The translations under genes and the position numbers were made by a program. From Hyphomicrobiales bacterium (GTDB lineage: Bacteria; Pseudomonadota; Alphaproteobacteria; Rhizobiales; Rhizobiaceae), in contig UCIV01000011.1 of assembly GCA_900472575.1 (NCBI GenBank), positions 62,001 to 126,000 of the forward strand: a DNA stretch of 64,000 nucleotides, in the 5' to 3' direction. The notes below the pieces were generated by a model. That model was not told the DNA's origin. It did not search any database and saw nothing but the letters and a program-made list of their open reading frames with translations. Numbering within the stretch: position 1 is the first letter of the stretch; every line of letters starts with the position of its first letter. Of the stretch, positions 55,040 to 64,000 are shown one piece after another.

Positions 55040-56184
55040 TTTTCGCTTCCTGTGGAGTTCAAGGCGCGGCCGTCACCGGCTTCTTCCTTGTGCATGGGCA
55101 TCAGAACACGGAATATGGTCCGGCGCGCTTGGCTGTCGCATTCGACAATGCCGCCATGGCCGCCGATGATCTTGGCGACCAGCGCCAGCCCGAGGCCGGA
55201 ACCGTTGGTCTTTGTGGTGATGAACGGGTCGAAAAGGTTGGGAACAAGGTCCGCCGGTACGCCGGGACCATTGTCGATAACGCAAAATTCCAGCGGCAGA
55301 GAAATCTTCTCACGCGTGCCGGCGACAGAAAGGCGAATACCGGGACGATAGGCCGTCGTCAGCATGATTTCTGCGTCAGCCTGGCCATCCACGGCTTCGG
55401 CCGCATTCTTGATCAGGTTGAGAAACACCTGAACCAGTTGATCGCGGTTGGCATAGACCGGCGGCAGCGACGGATCGTACATTTCTGAAATCTTGATCTC
55501 GCGGGCAAAGCCGGCCTTGGCGACAGCCTTAACATGATCGAGCACGGAGTGAATGTTGAGCGGCACACGATCGACTGGGCGCTCGTCGGAGAACACTTCC
55601 ATACGATCGACCAGAGATACGATCCGGTCGGTCTCGTCGCAGATCAGCCGCGTCAGCGGGCGGTCGTCATCCGGCACGACCGATTCGAGCAACTGCGCCG
55701 CACCGCGGATGCCTGACAGCGGGTTCTTGATCTCGTGCGCCAGCATCGAGGCAAGTCCCGTGACCGAACGGGCTGCCGCGCGATGGGTCAGCTGGCGATC
55801 GATCTTGTCCGCCATCGAGCGTTCCTGAAACACCACGACGACTGAGCCCGGTTCGCTGACCACCGGTGCAACGTAGAGATCGACCAGCTTTTCCTGGCCG
55901 AGCTTTGGCGAAGACAGGTCTACGCGATATTCATTCACCGGCGCTTTGCGCTCCCGCACCTGATCGATCAGCGCCAGAAGCGGGCTGCCGAACGGAATGA
56001 AGCTCGAAATCTTGTATTTGGCCAGATGCGGTGCGCTTGCCCCGAAAAAGGCTTCCGCCTCCCAGTTGGCAAACGCAATCTTCCCCGCCTGATCGACCAG
56101 AATGACCGGGTTCTGCACGGAATTGAGGACGGCCATGGCCAGCGCCTGCCCATGGGCAGCATCCTGAACGGCGGACTTTGTCAT
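55036..56184 (-). CDS. ntrB: Nitrogen regulation sensor kinase NtrB
   Basis: Cytoplasmic histidine kinase/phosphatase that controls NtrC in response to PII. 382 residues: PAS domain (about residues 20-110, [18 protein letters not shown]), DHp domain with His150 ([18 protein letters not shown]) and an ATPase domain ([21 protein letters not shown] and GSGLGLALV). There is no membrane segment, as expected for NtrB. It overlaps dusB and ntrC by 4 bases each, so dusB-ntrB-ntrC is one translationally coupled operon. Confidence 0.96.
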
Positions 56185-57209
56185 GCAGCCTCCTTGCGGG
56201 CCGGTATTGATGCGCCGTTTTCGAAAACGGATGTAAGGCGGCGGATAACATCAGCGGGGTCACGAGACATCATGATGGCGGCCTTGTCCTCTGCCGAAAT
56301 GTCGCAATCCTGACGTTCGATATACCAGCCGAGTTGTTTGCGGGCATGCCTGAGCCCGGCCTCGACGCCGTAAAACTCGAGCATCGCCTCATAGTGTTCG
56401 ATGACGATGGCGCAGATTTGGTTTGCCGCCGGTGCCGCATGGCCGGCGAGCCAGCCGACATGCCAGGGGCGCCCCTGCGCGCCGCGACCAACCATGACTG
56501 CATCCGCACCCGACCGGCGCAGGATTTCCGTCGCATCTTCAGGCGTCTGCACGTCACCATTGGCAATCAGCGGAATGGAGAGCACGTCGCGCACGGCGTG
56601 AATAGCGTCCCAATCCGCCTTACCTTCGTAGAACTGCATACGGGTGCGTCCATGCACGGTGACAAGCTGAACACCCGCCTCCTGCGCGCGGCGCGCAATC
56701 AGTGGAGCGTTGAGACTGTCATGATCCCAGCCCAGCCGCATCTTCACCGTGACGGGCACGGAAACAGCTTTCACCGTTGCCTCGATCATCGACAGCGCAT
56801 GGTCCGGATCCCGCATCAGGGCCGATCCGGAATAACCGCCGGTTACCTTCTTGGCGGGACACCCCATATTGATATCGATGATGTCGGCGCCATTGTCGGC
56901 GGAAATCTTCGCAGCCTCAGCCATCCAATAGGCTTCGCGACCTGCCAGTTGCACCATATGCGGAGTCATGCCGGCATTCTTCAGTCGCGCCCAGGATTCA
57001 CCCTTGTTCATCGCAAGCTCGCGGCTCGCCACCATTTCGGTAACGACAAGGCCCGCCCCGAAGCGCCATGCAAGCTTACGGAAAGCAAGGTCGGTCACTC
57101 CCGACATCGGAGCAAGCACCGCCCGATTGCGGACAGTGACCGATCCGATCTGAAATGGTCTGGCGAGGTCGCTGCAATGCAATTGATGATCTTTCAGGCA
57201 AGTCCGCAT
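56181..57209 (-). CDS. dusB: tRNA-dihydrouridine synthase (NifR3/DusB)
   Basis: Flavoenzyme that reduces uridines in the tRNA D-loop; historically nifR3 because of its linkage to ntrBC. 342 residues forming a TIM barrel with FMN-binding and catalytic residues: LAPMSGVTD, Cys117 in [23 protein letters not shown] and GRGAQGRPW. The first 16 residues are variable and the ATG at 57209 has no good ribosome site, so the start may be slightly later. First gene of the operon with ntrB and ntrC; divergent from ispDF with a 166-base gap. Confidence 0.94.
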   Translation of the reverse strand: MRTCLKDHQLHCSDLARPFQIGSVTVRNRAVLAPMSGVTDLAFRKLAWRFGAGLVVTEMVASRELAMNKGESWARLKNAGMTPHMVQLAGREAYWMAEAAKISADNGADIIDINMGCPAKKVTGGYSGSALMRDPDHALSMIEATVKAVSVPVTVKMRLGWDHDSLNAPLIARRAQEAGVQLVTVHGRTRMQFYEGKADWDAIHAVRDVLSIPLIANGDVQTPEDATEILRRSGADAVMVGRGAQGRPWHVGWLAGHAAPAANQICAIVIEHYEAMLEFYGVEAGLRHARKQLGWYIERQDCDISAEDKAAIMMSRDPADVIRRLTSVFENGASIPARKEAA

Positions 57210-57375
57210 TATGCACTATTTTTATTCAGTTCTTGAGCGTTTGCCAAGAGCAATTCCGGAACTGCGTTATTTTTAAGCGACGTGCTGGAAATACGGCTTT
57301 TGAGGCTATAGTTCTCGCCCTGTCAATCCAAATCGATATTGAAGAAATCCACTACAGGACGGGAACAGCAACTCC

Positions 57376-58569
57376 ATGACAATCGGCATCGTCATCGTCG
57401 CGGCAGGACGAGGGGAAAGAGTTGGCTCACCGGACGAGGGGCCGAAGCAATATCGTCCGATCGGCGGCCGGCCGGTTATCGCCCACACGCTCAACATCTT
57501 TCTGAGCTGGCAAAGACGCGGACCGATCGTCGTCGTCATCCATCCGGATGACGCGGAACTCTATGCGGCGGCGACAGTCGGGCTTGCGGCGTCAGACATC
57601 ACTCTCGCCTTCGGCGGAGATACGCGGCAACGCTCTGTTTATGAAGGCCTCAAGGCTCTTTCCGCCACCGAAGCAACCCATGTAATGATCCATGATGCAG
57701 CACGCCCCTTCGTCGATCACGCAATGCTCGATCGCATTGCTGAAGCATTCGACAACGGCGTCGATGCCGTCCTGCCGGCCGTCGCCGTCACCGACACATT
57801 GAAACGCAGCGGCAGTGATGGCCTCGTGCACGAAACGGTTCCGCGCTCAGGACTTTATGCCGCCCAGACGCCTCAAAGTTTCCTGCTGTCGGAAATCCGC
57901 TCTGCGCATGAAAAGGCTGCGGCGCTTCGCCGCGACGATTTTACCGATGACGCAGCAATCGCCGAATGGTCCGGACTGTCGGTTTCAATCGTCGAAGGCT
58001 CCGTCGACAATATCAAGCTTACCGTGAAACGGGACATGACCATGGCCGATGAAAGGCTTACAGCAAACGCCCTCCTCCCTGACGTCCGAACAGGCAACGG
58101 CTATGACGTGCACCAGCTCGTACCGGGTGATGGCGTGACGCTTTGCGGCGTCTTCATTCCCCATGACCAGAAACTGTCCGGCCATTCGGATGCGGACGTC
58201 GCGCTGCACGCCCTGACCGACGCGCTGCTCGCCACATGCGGCGCCGGCGATATCGGCGACCATTTCCCGCCCTCCGACATGCAGTGGAAAGGCACGCCTT
58301 CAAAGATCTTCCTCGACCACGCGGCAAAAATCGTGCGCGAAAAAGGCGGCACGATCATGAATGCCGACGTATCGTTGATTGCCGAGGCCCCGAAAGTCGG
58401 CCCTCACCGCGACAAGATGCGCGAGAACATGGCGGCAATTCTCGGTATTTCGCTCGACCGCTGCTCCGTAAAGGCAACGACCAACGAGACGATCGGCTTC
58501 GTCGGCCGTCGCGAAGGCATAGCTGCTATCGCCACGGCCACTGTCGTTTATCGCGGATCGCAGGCATGA
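57376..58569 (+). CDS. ispDF: Bifunctional IspD/IspF isoprenoid enzyme
   Basis: Catalyses two steps of the MEP pathway to isoprenoids: MEP cytidylyltransferase and 2C-methyl-D-erythritol 2,4-cyclodiphosphate synthase. 397 residues: IspD part (about residues 1-225, [11 protein letters not shown], then HDAARPF) and IspF part (about 235-397, GNGYDVHQL, the zinc ligands in [19 protein letters not shown] and [11 protein letters not shown]). The fused form is typical of alphaproteobacteria. The cinA start overlaps its stop (ATGA). A GGACGGGAA stretch precedes the ATG. Confidence 0.96.
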   Translation: MTIGIVIVAAGRGERVGSPDEGPKQYRPIGGRPVIAHTLNIFLSWQRRGPIVVVIHPDDAELYAAATVGLAASDITLAFGGDTRQRSVYEGLKALSATEATHVMIHDAARPFVDHAMLDRIAEAFDNGVDAVLPAVAVTDTLKRSGSDGLVHETVPRSGLYAAQTPQSFLLSEIRSAHEKAAALRRDDFTDDAAIAEWSGLSVSIVEGSVDNIKLTVKRDMTMADERLTANALLPDVRTGNGYDVHQLVPGDGVTLCGVFIPHDQKLSGHSDADVALHALTDALLATCGAGDIGDHFPPSDMQWKGTPSKIFLDHAAKIVREKGGTIMNADVSLIAEAPKVGPHRDKMRENMAAILGISLDRCSVKATTNETIGFVGRREGIAAIATATVVYRGSQA

Positions 58570-59066
58570 GCCTTTTTCCGATAGACATAGAGGATGATGC
58601 ACGCCGGATCGTCTGGGCATTTTCCGAACGCGGATTGATGATCTCCACAGCCGAATCCTGCACAGGCGGCCTCATTGTCGGCGCGTTGACGGATATCAGC
58701 GGCTCCTCCGCCGTGGTCGACAGAGGTTTCGTCACCTATACCAACGAAGCCAAGATGGATCTGCTGGGTGTCAATGCCGCGACGTTGAAGGCTTATGGCG
58801 CCGTATCGGAGCAGACCGCGCTTCAGATGGTTCAGGGAGCCCTCTTCCGCTCACGCGCCGATATTGCGGTCGCCGTGACAGGAATCGCCGGACCCGGTGG
58901 CGGATCGGCGGAAAAGCCTGTCGGCCTCGTACACATCGCGGCGCGCAGCCGCGCCGGTACGATCCTGCATCAGGAAATGCGCTACGGCGATATAGGCCGC
59001 AACGAAGTGCGCCTTGCAACCCTGCGCACGGCCTTTGAGATGCTGATCGAAGTGGCAGGCGTTTGA
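58566..59066 (+). CDS. cinA: CinA-type nicotinamide-nucleotide amidohydrolase
   Basis: Stand-alone C-terminal CinA domain that deamidates NMN to nicotinate mononucleotide (PncC activity). 166 residues with the catalytic Ser31 in TAESCTGG, the [25 protein letters not shown] stretch and [10 protein letters not shown]. The start overlaps the ispDF stop and the two genes are coupled. It converges with the COQ10-like gene 7 bases away; a short stem (GCGGC / GCCGC, 59067-59082) lies between. Confidence 0.93.
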   Translation: MSLFPIDIEDDARRIVWAFSERGLMISTAESCTGGLIVGALTDISGSSAVVDRGFVTYTNEAKMDLLGVNAATLKAYGAVSEQTALQMVQGALFRSRADIAVAVTGIAGPGGGSAEKPVGLVHIAARSRAGTILHQEMRYGDIGRNEVRLATLRTAFEMLIEVAGV

Positions 59067-59073
59067 GCGGCTC

Positions 59074-59532
59074 TCAGGCCGCAGTGTAAATCTTGTCCGC
59101 GCGCGTCTCGAATGCGTCGGTAAACATGCGAAAAGCACGATCGAACATCGAGCCCATCAGCGCGCCGAGAATCATGCTCTTAAACTCGTAATCGATGTAG
59201 AAATGCACGATACAACCCTCACCGCCATCGGTCGGCGGCTCGAAACGCCAGCGGTTGTCGAGATACTTGAACGGCCCCTCGATATACTTGACGTCGATCG
59301 CCTGTTCGGCCGGATTGAGCAGCACCTGGGTGGTGAAGGTTTCCTTGATCGCCTTGTAGCCCACCGTCATGTCGGCTAGGAGCAGAGTCTTGCCGTCCCG
59401 TTCCTTGGAACTGCGGATGCTGAGCGCCTCGCATAGCGGCAGGAATTCCGGATAGCGTTCGATATCCGCAACGAGGGCGTACATCTTTTCGGGGCTGTGC
59501 TTGACCGGGCGGCGAATGTCGAACTTTGGCAT
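59074..59532 (-). CDS. COQ10/RatA-like START domain protein
   Basis: A 152-residue helix-grip protein of the polyketide cyclase/START family. The pattern VKHSPEKMYALVADIERYPEFLPLC at residues 10-34 and YKAIKETFTTQVLL match the ubiquinone-binding COQ10 group, also annotated as RatA toxin. In an alphaproteobacterium the more likely role is binding ubiquinone for respiration; the toxin name is an E. coli-based extrapolation. No strong ribosome site is seen at the ATG. Confidence 0.87.
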   Translation of the reverse strand: MPKFDIRRPVKHSPEKMYALVADIERYPEFLPLCEALSIRSSKERDGKTLLLADMTVGYKAIKETFTTQVLLNPAEQAIDVKYIEGPFKYLDNRWRFEPPTDGGEGCIVHFYIDYEFKSMILGALMGSMFDRAFRMFTDAFETRADKIYTAA

Positions 59533-59563
59533 GACGTGGAGTTAAGCTGAGGTCTTTGGAAGA

Positions 59564-60136
59564 TCAAGCCCCGACAAGGGAGAGAAGCTGCCGCATCTGA
59601 CCGCGGGAGGTCAGGATCAATACGGCACAGTCAGGACTGAAACGCCGAACCCCGTCCACGATCCTTGGTGACGTCTGCCGCTCGAAATTCCAGATGAAGG
59701 ACAGGAATTCGCGATCGAACAGTCTCTCCGGACATCCCGGCGCCATGTCCGGCCGCGTTTGCCCCAGATGGCGAAGGCTGCGGGAAATTACACCCCATAG
59801 GCAGAGCCAGCGCGGCATCCGCACCCAGATGATCGCATCGGCGCGCGGCATTCTCAGTTCGAAACTGGATGAACCCGTGCCATCCATGATCCAGCGATCT
59901 CGGGACACCGTTTCCGAAATCAAGGCACGCGTCGCCTCACGATCCCGCTTCACCCAGCCCGGTAGCCAGTAAAATTCTCTGTCCATCGAGATATAGGGCA
60001 GCCGCAATCTGTCGCTCAGCTTCCGCGAAAGCGTCGACTTGCCGCCTCCCGAACAGCCGATCACAAGCACGCGCTCGCAAGCATGAAGCACTCGTGCCGC
60101 GTCCTCCGGATTGACAATATGCAACTGATTTCCCAC
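59564..60136 (-). CDS. P-loop ATPase, topology-modulation/adenylate-kinase-like
   Basis: A 190-residue P-loop protein. Walker A GCSGGGKST lies at residues 27-35. The following SRKLSDRLRLPYISMDREFYWLPGW and WIMDGTGSSSFELRMPRADAIIWV match small kinase-like proteins annotated as FlaR or topology-modulation protein. A nucleoside or small-molecule kinase is the most reasonable inference; the substrate is unknown. The start is GTG 60136 or TTG 60124; AGGTGGG is better spaced for the latter, which removes only four residues and keeps the Walker motif. Confidence 0.75.
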   Translation of the reverse strand: MGNQLHIVNPEDAARVLHACERVLVIGCSGGGKSTLSRKLSDRLRLPYISMDREFYWLPGWVKRDREATRALISETVSRDRWIMDGTGSSSFELRMPRADAIIWVRMPRWLCLWGVISRSLRHLGQTRPDMAPGCPERLFDREFLSFIWNFERQTSPRIVDGVRRFSPDCAVLILTSRGQMRQLLSLVGA

Positions 60137-60298
60137 CTGTTATGTGTCCGCTGCAACGCACATCTTCGGTTTGACGATTTTCAAGTTAAAGAAAATTAAT
60201 GTAGCTTGAGGGGAGTTGTAATATTCCCTCGTCGCAATCCCGCCTATATTGGTGCATTGCAACATTCTAAAATCTATCGATCCGAAAGACGCATACCC

Positions 60299-60484
60299 AT
60301 GGACGATTTCGCACAGATGATAAAGCTGCTCGAATCCGCTAAGCAGCTTGCGGATATGAACGGCATGCCGATGCTCGCCTATTTCATCGAAATGGCAAAA
60401 GGCGAAGCACGCGGACAGAAGGGCACACTGCGTGAACGCAGGCACGGCCAGGACAAGCGCCCCAAGATCGAGGCCGCTGAATAA
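60299..60484 (+). CDS. Small conserved-type hypothetical protein
   Basis: A 61-residue protein, helical N-terminal half (MIKLLESAKQLADMNGMPMLAYFIEMAKGEAR) and a basic disordered tail (RERRHGQDKRPK). Unrecognised. The ATG at 60299 has only a weak purine stretch upstream; the frame back to 60206 is not supported. It converges with lipA with a hairpin (TGCCGCC / GGCGGCA) at 60499-60518 spanning the lipA stop. Confidence 0.6.
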   Translation: MDDFAQMIKLLESAKQLADMNGMPMLAYFIEMAKGEARGQKGTLRERRHGQDKRPKIEAAE

Positions 60485-60498
60485 CCAGTGAGAGAGGT

Positions 60499-60518
60499 TG
60501 CCGCCTTATTCGGCGGCA
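60499..60518. terminator. Stem-loop between the small gene and lipA
   Basis: A 7-base stem TGCCGCC / GGCGGCA with a 6-base loop overlaps the lipA stop codon and may terminate both convergent genes; no T-tract. Confidence 0.4.
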
Positions 60519-61480
60519 GCCAGTAGCTTCTTTTCACGCGCAGCCCGCAACCGGGCAAAGTCGTCACCAGCATGATGCGACGAACGCGTGAGCGGGCTCG
60601 AAGCGACCATCAGAAAGCCCTTCGTGTAGGCCACTGTCTCGTAAGACTTGAACTCTTCCGGTGTAACGAATTTCTCGACCTTGTGATGCTTGCGCGTCGG
60701 CTGCAGATACTGGCCGATCGTCAGGAAGTCGACATCCGCGGTTCTCAGATCATCCATCAGCTGCAGCACTTCGTTACGCTCTTCGCCGAGGCCAACCATG
60801 ATGCCAGACTTGGTGAACATCGTCGGATCGAGTTCCTTCACCCGCTGCAGAAGCCGGATCGAGTGGAAATAACGCGCACCTGGACGAACCGTCAGGTAGT
60901 TGCCCGGCACGGTTTCCATATTGTGGTTGAACACATCCGGCTTGGCGGCAACGACGCGCTCCAGCGCACCGGGCTTCTTCAAAAAGTCCGGCGTCAGGAT
61001 TTCGATCGTCGTCAGCGGTGATGCGGCACGGATCGCCCAGATCACCTTTTCGAAATGTTCCGCGCCACCGTCATCCAGATCGTCACGGTCGACCGAGGTT
61101 ATGACGACGTGTTGCAGCCCCATTTCCTTGACGGCGCGTGCCACGCTTTCCGGTTCAGCCATGTCGAGCGGGTTCGGCTTGCCTGTCGCGACATTGCAGA
61201 ACGCGCAGGCGCGGGTACAGATCTCGCCCATGATCATGAAGGTGGCGTGCTTTTTATCCCAGCACTCACCGATGTTGGGACAGCCCGCCTCTTCGCAGAC
61301 CGTCACCAGCTTGTTTTCGCGAACGATCGCGCGTGTTTCCTGGTAACCCTTCGATACCGGCGCCTTGACGCGGATCCAGTCCGGCTTGCGCATCACTTCG
61401 GTATCGGGCCGATGCGCCTTTTCCGGATGGCGGACGCGCTTCTCTTCAGAGAGATTGGTCCTGTCGAGAATGGTGACCAT
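60506..61480 (-). CDS. lipA: Lipoyl synthase LipA
   Basis: Radical-SAM enzyme that inserts two sulfur atoms into octanoyl groups placed by LipB. 324 residues. The auxiliary cluster cysteines are Cys62, Cys67 and Cys73 ([14 protein letters not shown]) and the SAM cluster is Cys88, Cys92 and Cys95 (CTRACAFC). AGGA precedes the ATG at 61480. It lies downstream of GlsB and lpdA in the order lpdA-GlsB-lipA, which I recall from other rhizobial genomes and which ties it to lipoate-dependent dehydrogenases. Confidence 0.97.
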   Translation of the reverse strand: MVTILDRTNLSEEKRVRHPEKAHRPDTEVMRKPDWIRVKAPVSKGYQETRAIVRENKLVTVCEEAGCPNIGECWDKKHATFMIMGEICTRACAFCNVATGKPNPLDMAEPESVARAVKEMGLQHVVITSVDRDDLDDGGAEHFEKVIWAIRAASPLTTIEILTPDFLKKPGALERVVAAKPDVFNHNMETVPGNYLTVRPGARYFHSIRLLQRVKELDPTMFTKSGIMVGLGEERNEVLQLMDDLRTADVDFLTIGQYLQPTRKHHKVEKFVTPEEFKSYETVAYTKGFLMVASSPLTRSSHHAGDDFARLRAAREKKLLAAAE

Positions 61481-61592
61481 GAAATCCTGCCTTCAGCCCC
61501 GCATTGATGTCGGAGCACGTTGTCCGTTCGGAAATTCTCTATTCGTGAACCGCGGCAAATGTTTGCGCGGCATAACCTGCCAGACCACTACA

Positions 61593-61841
61593 TTAGCGCC
61601 TGACGATTTTGGCGACGAATAGCAAAAGGCTCGCGCCAAGGAAAGCCGTGACGAAATAGCCGAGACGGCTATCCTTTACCGGGACGTCGAACGTTCCCAG
61701 CACGGCGATCGCGACCACGGAGCCGACGATACCAAGGATGATGTTCATGAAGATGCCGAAGCGCATGTCCATCAGCTTGCCGGCAAGCCAGCCTGCCAGT
61801 CCGCCGATGATGATCGCTCCGATCCAGCCAACGCTTTCCAT
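61593..61841 (-). CDS. GlsB/YeaQ/YmgE family membrane protein
   Basis: An 82-residue protein with three membrane helices and glycine-zipper segments (GAIIIGGLAGWLAGKLM and GIVGSVVAIAVLG), typical of the transglycosylase-associated/YeaQ stress family. Exact function unknown. The start is ATG 61841 or 61844; a strong GGAGGAGG lies directly upstream and suits 61841. It lies between lpdA and lipA on the same strand, 113 bases upstream of lipA. Confidence 0.85.
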   Translation of the reverse strand: MESVGWIGAIIIGGLAGWLAGKLMDMRFGIFMNIILGIVGSVVAIAVLGTFDVPVKDSRLGYFVTAFLGASLLLFVAKIVRR

Positions 61842-61872
61842 CATTCCTCCTCCAAGACCCAGATAGTCGTTC

Positions 61873-61901
61873 GGCGCTCCCCATCATGAATGGGAAGCGC
61901 C
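61873..61901 (-). terminator. Hairpin downstream of lpdA
   Basis: Arms GGCGCT-CCCAT / ATGGG-AGCGCC form about eleven pairs with one mismatch around a 5-base loop, 24 bases past the lpdA stop. No T-tract follows on the minus strand, so it may be a partial terminator or processing site. Confidence 0.4.
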
Positions 61902-61925
61902 TCTTGTTCGTATAGGGGAGCCGTA

Positions 61926-63371
61926 TCAGGCGTTCAGAACGCGCCCATAAGCATCCAGCACACTTTCCTTCATCGATTCCGAAATGGTCGGATGCGGGAA
62001 GATCGTGTGCATCAGGTCTTCTTCGGTCGTCTCGAGGTTCATCGCGACCACAAAGCCCTGGATCAGTTCGGTGACTTCCGCACCGACCATGTGGGCGCCG
62101 AGGAGTTCCCCGGTCTTCTTGTCGAAGATCGTCTTGACCATGCCCTGGTCTTCGCCGAGCGCCACAGCCTTGCCGTTTGCGGCAAAGGAGAAGCGGCCAA
62201 CGCGGATGTCGCGGCCCTGTTCCTTGGCCTTTGCTTCCGTCAGCCCAACAGATGCGACCTGCGGGTTGCAATAGGTGCAGCCCGGGATCTTGCCCTTGTC
62301 GGTGGCATGGACGTTCGGCAGGCCTGCGATCTTCTCGACGCAGACGACAGCTTCATGCTCGGCCTTGTGGGCGAGCAGCGGGCCACCGGCAACGTCGCCG
62401 ATCGCGTAGATGCCGGGAACGTTGGTCTTGCCGTAACCGTCGATGACGATGAAGCCGCGCTCGGTCTTCACGCCGGCAGCTTCCAGGCCGATGTTCTCGA
62501 TATTCGCCTGAACGCCGACAGCCGAAATCATCCGGTCAGCCGTGATCTTTTCAGACGTACCGTCCTTCTTTTCAATCGTCGCGGTGATCGAGTTTGCACC
62601 CTTCTCCACCTTGGCGACCTTGGCTTCCAGATGGATCTTGATGCCCTGCTTTTCGAACTGCTTCTTGGCGAAAGCGGAGATTTCCGCATCTTCGACCGGC
62701 ATGACCTGGCTCATGATTTCGACGACGGTGACGTCGACGCCCATGGTGCGATAGAAGGAGGCGAATTCGATGCCGATTGCGCCCGAACCCATGACCAGCA
62801 GCGATTTCGGCAGTTCTTCCGGCTTCATCGCTTCGAAATAGGTCCAGATCAGCTTGCCATCAGGCTCGATACCCGGCAGCGCGCGCGGACGGGCGCCGGT
62901 GGCAACGATGATGTGCTTGGCGGTATAGGTGCCCTCACCCAGCGTGTTCTTCGGCACCGGACCCTGCGGCTGAACGACCGGCTTGGTCGACTTGCCAACG
63001 ACGATCTCGCCAGGCTTGGTGAGCTTGGCTTCACCCCAGATGATATCGACCTTGTTCTTCTTGAACAGGAAGCCGACGCCGTTGTTCATGCGGGCGGCAA
63101 TGCCGCGCGAACGGGCAACGATCGCCTTGACGTCCGGCTTGATAGAGCCTTCAAGCGTCAGGCCGTAATCCTTGGCATGGGTGGCGGTGTGCAACACGTC
63201 GGCGGTGCGAAGCAGAGCCTTGGTCGGGATGCAGCCCCAGTTGGAGCAAATGCCGGCAAGGTGTTCGCGTTCGACGACCGCGACCTTCATGCCGAGCTGC
63301 GAGGCCCTGATCGCAGCGATATAACCACCAGGGCCGGAGCCGATTACAATAACGTCATAAGCGTTGGACAT
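61926..63371 (-). CDS. lpdA: Dihydrolipoyl dehydrogenase (E3)
   Basis: Re-oxidises dihydrolipoyl groups of pyruvate dehydrogenase and related complexes, producing NADH. 481 residues: FAD motif GSGPGGYIAA (residues 11-20), the redox disulfide Cys42/Cys47 (GICSNWGCIPTKAL), the NAD motif MGSGAIGIEFA, and the interface motif HPHPTISES with the catalytic His. GGAAGCG lies 6 bases before the ATG at 63371. The context (lipA, GlsB and, in relatives, pdhAB upstream) suggests the pyruvate dehydrogenase E3; it could also serve the glycine cleavage system as the L protein. Confidence 0.95.
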   Translation of the reverse strand: MSNAYDVIVIGSGPGGYIAAIRASQLGMKVAVVEREHLAGICSNWGCIPTKALLRTADVLHTATHAKDYGLTLEGSIKPDVKAIVARSRGIAARMNNGVGFLFKKNKVDIIWGEAKLTKPGEIVVGKSTKPVVQPQGPVPKNTLGEGTYTAKHIIVATGARPRALPGIEPDGKLIWTYFEAMKPEELPKSLLVMGSGAIGIEFASFYRTMGVDVTVVEIMSQVMPVEDAEISAFAKKQFEKQGIKIHLEAKVAKVEKGANSITATIEKKDGTSEKITADRMISAVGVQANIENIGLEAAGVKTERGFIVIDGYGKTNVPGIYAIGDVAGGPLLAHKAEHEAVVCVEKIAGLPNVHATDKGKIPGCTYCNPQVASVGLTEAKAKEQGRDIRVGRFSFAANGKAVALGEDQGMVKTIFDKKTGELLGAHMVGAEVTELIQGFVVAMNLETTEEDLMHTIFPHPTISESMKESVLDAYGRVLNA

Positions 63372-63446
63372 GAGCGCTTCCAATCCTCTTCTGTCGAGAC
63401 CCCGGCGAAACACCTTGGGTCTTCACGGGATGGAAGCGCCTGACGG

Positions 63447-63719
63447 TCAGACCGCCAGCTTGATCGCTTCTGCTTCCGGTTCAGGCTGAACCAGCATCCC
63501 GTAGATTTCTTCCTTGAGCTGCCTGCGCTGCTTGCACATGTCGATGAGCATTGCATCGCCTGCGGGCTCGTTGCGTCTCTCGGCCAGTTGGACCCTCCGG
63601 CTCAGTTCTTCATAACTCCGGCACAGTCGGGCAAAATGCCCATCCGTTTCCTGGAGATGGCGCACAAGCGCCCTGAAATCCGGAAATTCTGCGGCCAGTT
63701 CATGCAGCGTGCCAGACAT
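63447..63719 (-). CDS. DUF465 / YdcH-like small protein
   Basis: A 90-residue helical protein of the DUF465 (YdcH) family: HELAAEFPDFRALVRHLQETDGHFARLCRSYEELSRRV is the conserved first helix pair. Function unknown, but members appear in stress and anaerobic regulons. AAGGGAT precedes the ATG. A consensus FNR/FixK box is centred 68 bases upstream of the start, with a weak -10 (TAGCGT) placed so that the box falls at -41.5, pointing to low-oxygen induction. Confidence 0.82.
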   Translation of the reverse strand: MSGTLHELAAEFPDFRALVRHLQETDGHFARLCRSYEELSRRVQLAERRNEPAGDAMLIDMCKQRRQLKEEIYGMLVQPEPEAEAIKLAV

Positions 63720-63780
63720 GGAACAAATCCCTTTATTAGTGAGGAAGTGTCCACGCTAGGTCCGCCTAAAATTACCTCCG

Positions 63781-63794
63781 TTGATCCAGATCAA
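63781..63794 (-). promoter_or_regulatory. FNR/FixK box upstream of the DUF465 gene
   Basis: TTGATCCAGATCAA matches TTGATN4ATCAA perfectly. TAGCGT at 63753-63758 on the minus strand could be the -10; a start near 63746 would place the box at -41.5, the class II position. The box overlaps the stop codon of the SGNH hydrolase gene. Confidence 0.72.
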
Positions 63795-64000
63795 AGGCCA
63801 AGCATCATTCGAACGATCGGCTCCAGACCGCGACCAATTGCCCGAGTCCCCTCAGGCGTCAGGTGTACACCGTCGACCGGGCTGGTACGGGCAACCGAAC
63901 CTGCATCGAAGAAACCGCAGCCAAGATCATCGGCAAGATCACGGTAAAGCGATGCAAGCATCGCCGATTCCTCGACGCCATTACGGAAGATCGCCGAAAA
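63791..64000 (-). CDS. SGNH/GDSL hydrolase, 3' end only
   Basis: The last 69 codons of a gene that continues beyond the window edge. The closing motif DGVHLTPEGTRAIGRGLEPIV contains the Asp-x-x-His catalytic pair (block V) of SGNH hydrolases; the nucleophile serine block lies outside. Substrates are typically acyl esters of lipids or carbohydrates. It is upstream of the DUF465 gene in the same orientation, and its stop codon lies in the FNR/FixK box of that gene. Confidence 0.8.
   Translation of the reverse strand, partial: FSAIFRNGVEESAMLASLYRDLADDLGCGFFDAGSVARTSPVDGVHLTPEGTRAIGRGLEPIVRMMLGL

Overview
The window looks like a chromosomal segment of an alphaproteobacterium of the Rhizobiaceae (Rhizobium/Agrobacterium/Ensifer type). 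The evidence is the GC-rich codon use, the linked dusB(nifR3)-ntrB-ntrC ... ntrY-ntrX-hfq-hflX genes, a fused ispDF gene, the lipA-GlsB-lpdA order, an 80-residue Hfq, and many small proteins of rhizobial type. There is no prophage, transposase, integron or CRISPR array. Most of the window is core housekeeping sequence; the accessory signals are small and sit in gaps between core genes.

Layout. 0-8 kb: patatin-like lipase, CBS protein, rhomboid protease, PAS_5 and tandem PilZ proteins, a 600-base AT-rich gap, a secreted transglutaminase-like cysteine protease, a single-pass membrane protein, and a D,D-carboxypeptidase with a SPOR domain. 8-20 kb: DUF1489, L-serine ammonia-lyase, DUF599 and DUF1624 membrane proteins, a MerR regulator with a 22-base palindromic operator, MgtE, a deformylase-like protein without metal ligands, two BON proteins, lipB-osmC, tRNA-Leu(GAG), a PagL-like lipid A deacylase and a DMT transporter. 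20-25 kb: a formaldehyde-detoxification neighbourhood (adhC and fghA) with GNAT enzymes, YaiI, DUF1345 and a decayed BrnT/BrnA toxin-antitoxin pair that runs in frame into a YegP-like gene. 25-29 kb: leftward cluster crcB-rluC-small membrane protein-gph-ATP12, preceded by a secreted protein and DoxX. 29.6-34.4 kb: tandem glycine riboswitch and gcvTHP. 34-40 kb: OpgC-like protein, a miniature flagellar-rod-like protein, a metallophosphoesterase, a flavin monooxygenase, MazG and a deaminase. 40.7-45.7 kb: sulfite assimilation (cysG-like, DUF2849, sulfite reductase, DUF934), then ferredoxin-NADP reductase. 45.7-57.2 kb: intergenic repeats, hflX, hfq, ntrX, ntrY, a copper-handling triad on the opposite strand, then ntrC, ntrB and dusB. 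57.4-64 kb: ispDF, cinA, a COQ10-like protein, a small kinase-like ATPase, lipA, GlsB, lpdA, a DUF465 protein under a consensus FNR/FixK box, and the 3' end of an SGNH hydrolase.

How the genes work together. Lipoate is a recurring theme: lipB and lipA make the cofactor, and the glycine cleavage H protein and the enzyme served by lpdA use it. GcvTHP, adhC/fghA and L-serine ammonia-lyase form a one-carbon/serine-glycine theme. The cysG-like enzyme makes the siroheme that the adjacent sulfite reductase needs. NtrBC and NtrYX are the two nitrogen-related two-component systems. The PCuAC and SCO proteins deliver copper to cytochrome oxidase.

The observations most worth checking are the copper triad lying between ntrC and ntrY, the brnTA remnant fused to a YegP-like gene, the FNR/FixK box placed as for a class II promoter upstream of a DUF465 gene, the deformylase-like protein lacking metal ligands, the mini-rod protein with two perfect palindromes upstream, and the MerR operator. 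No clearly new multi-gene system is visible.
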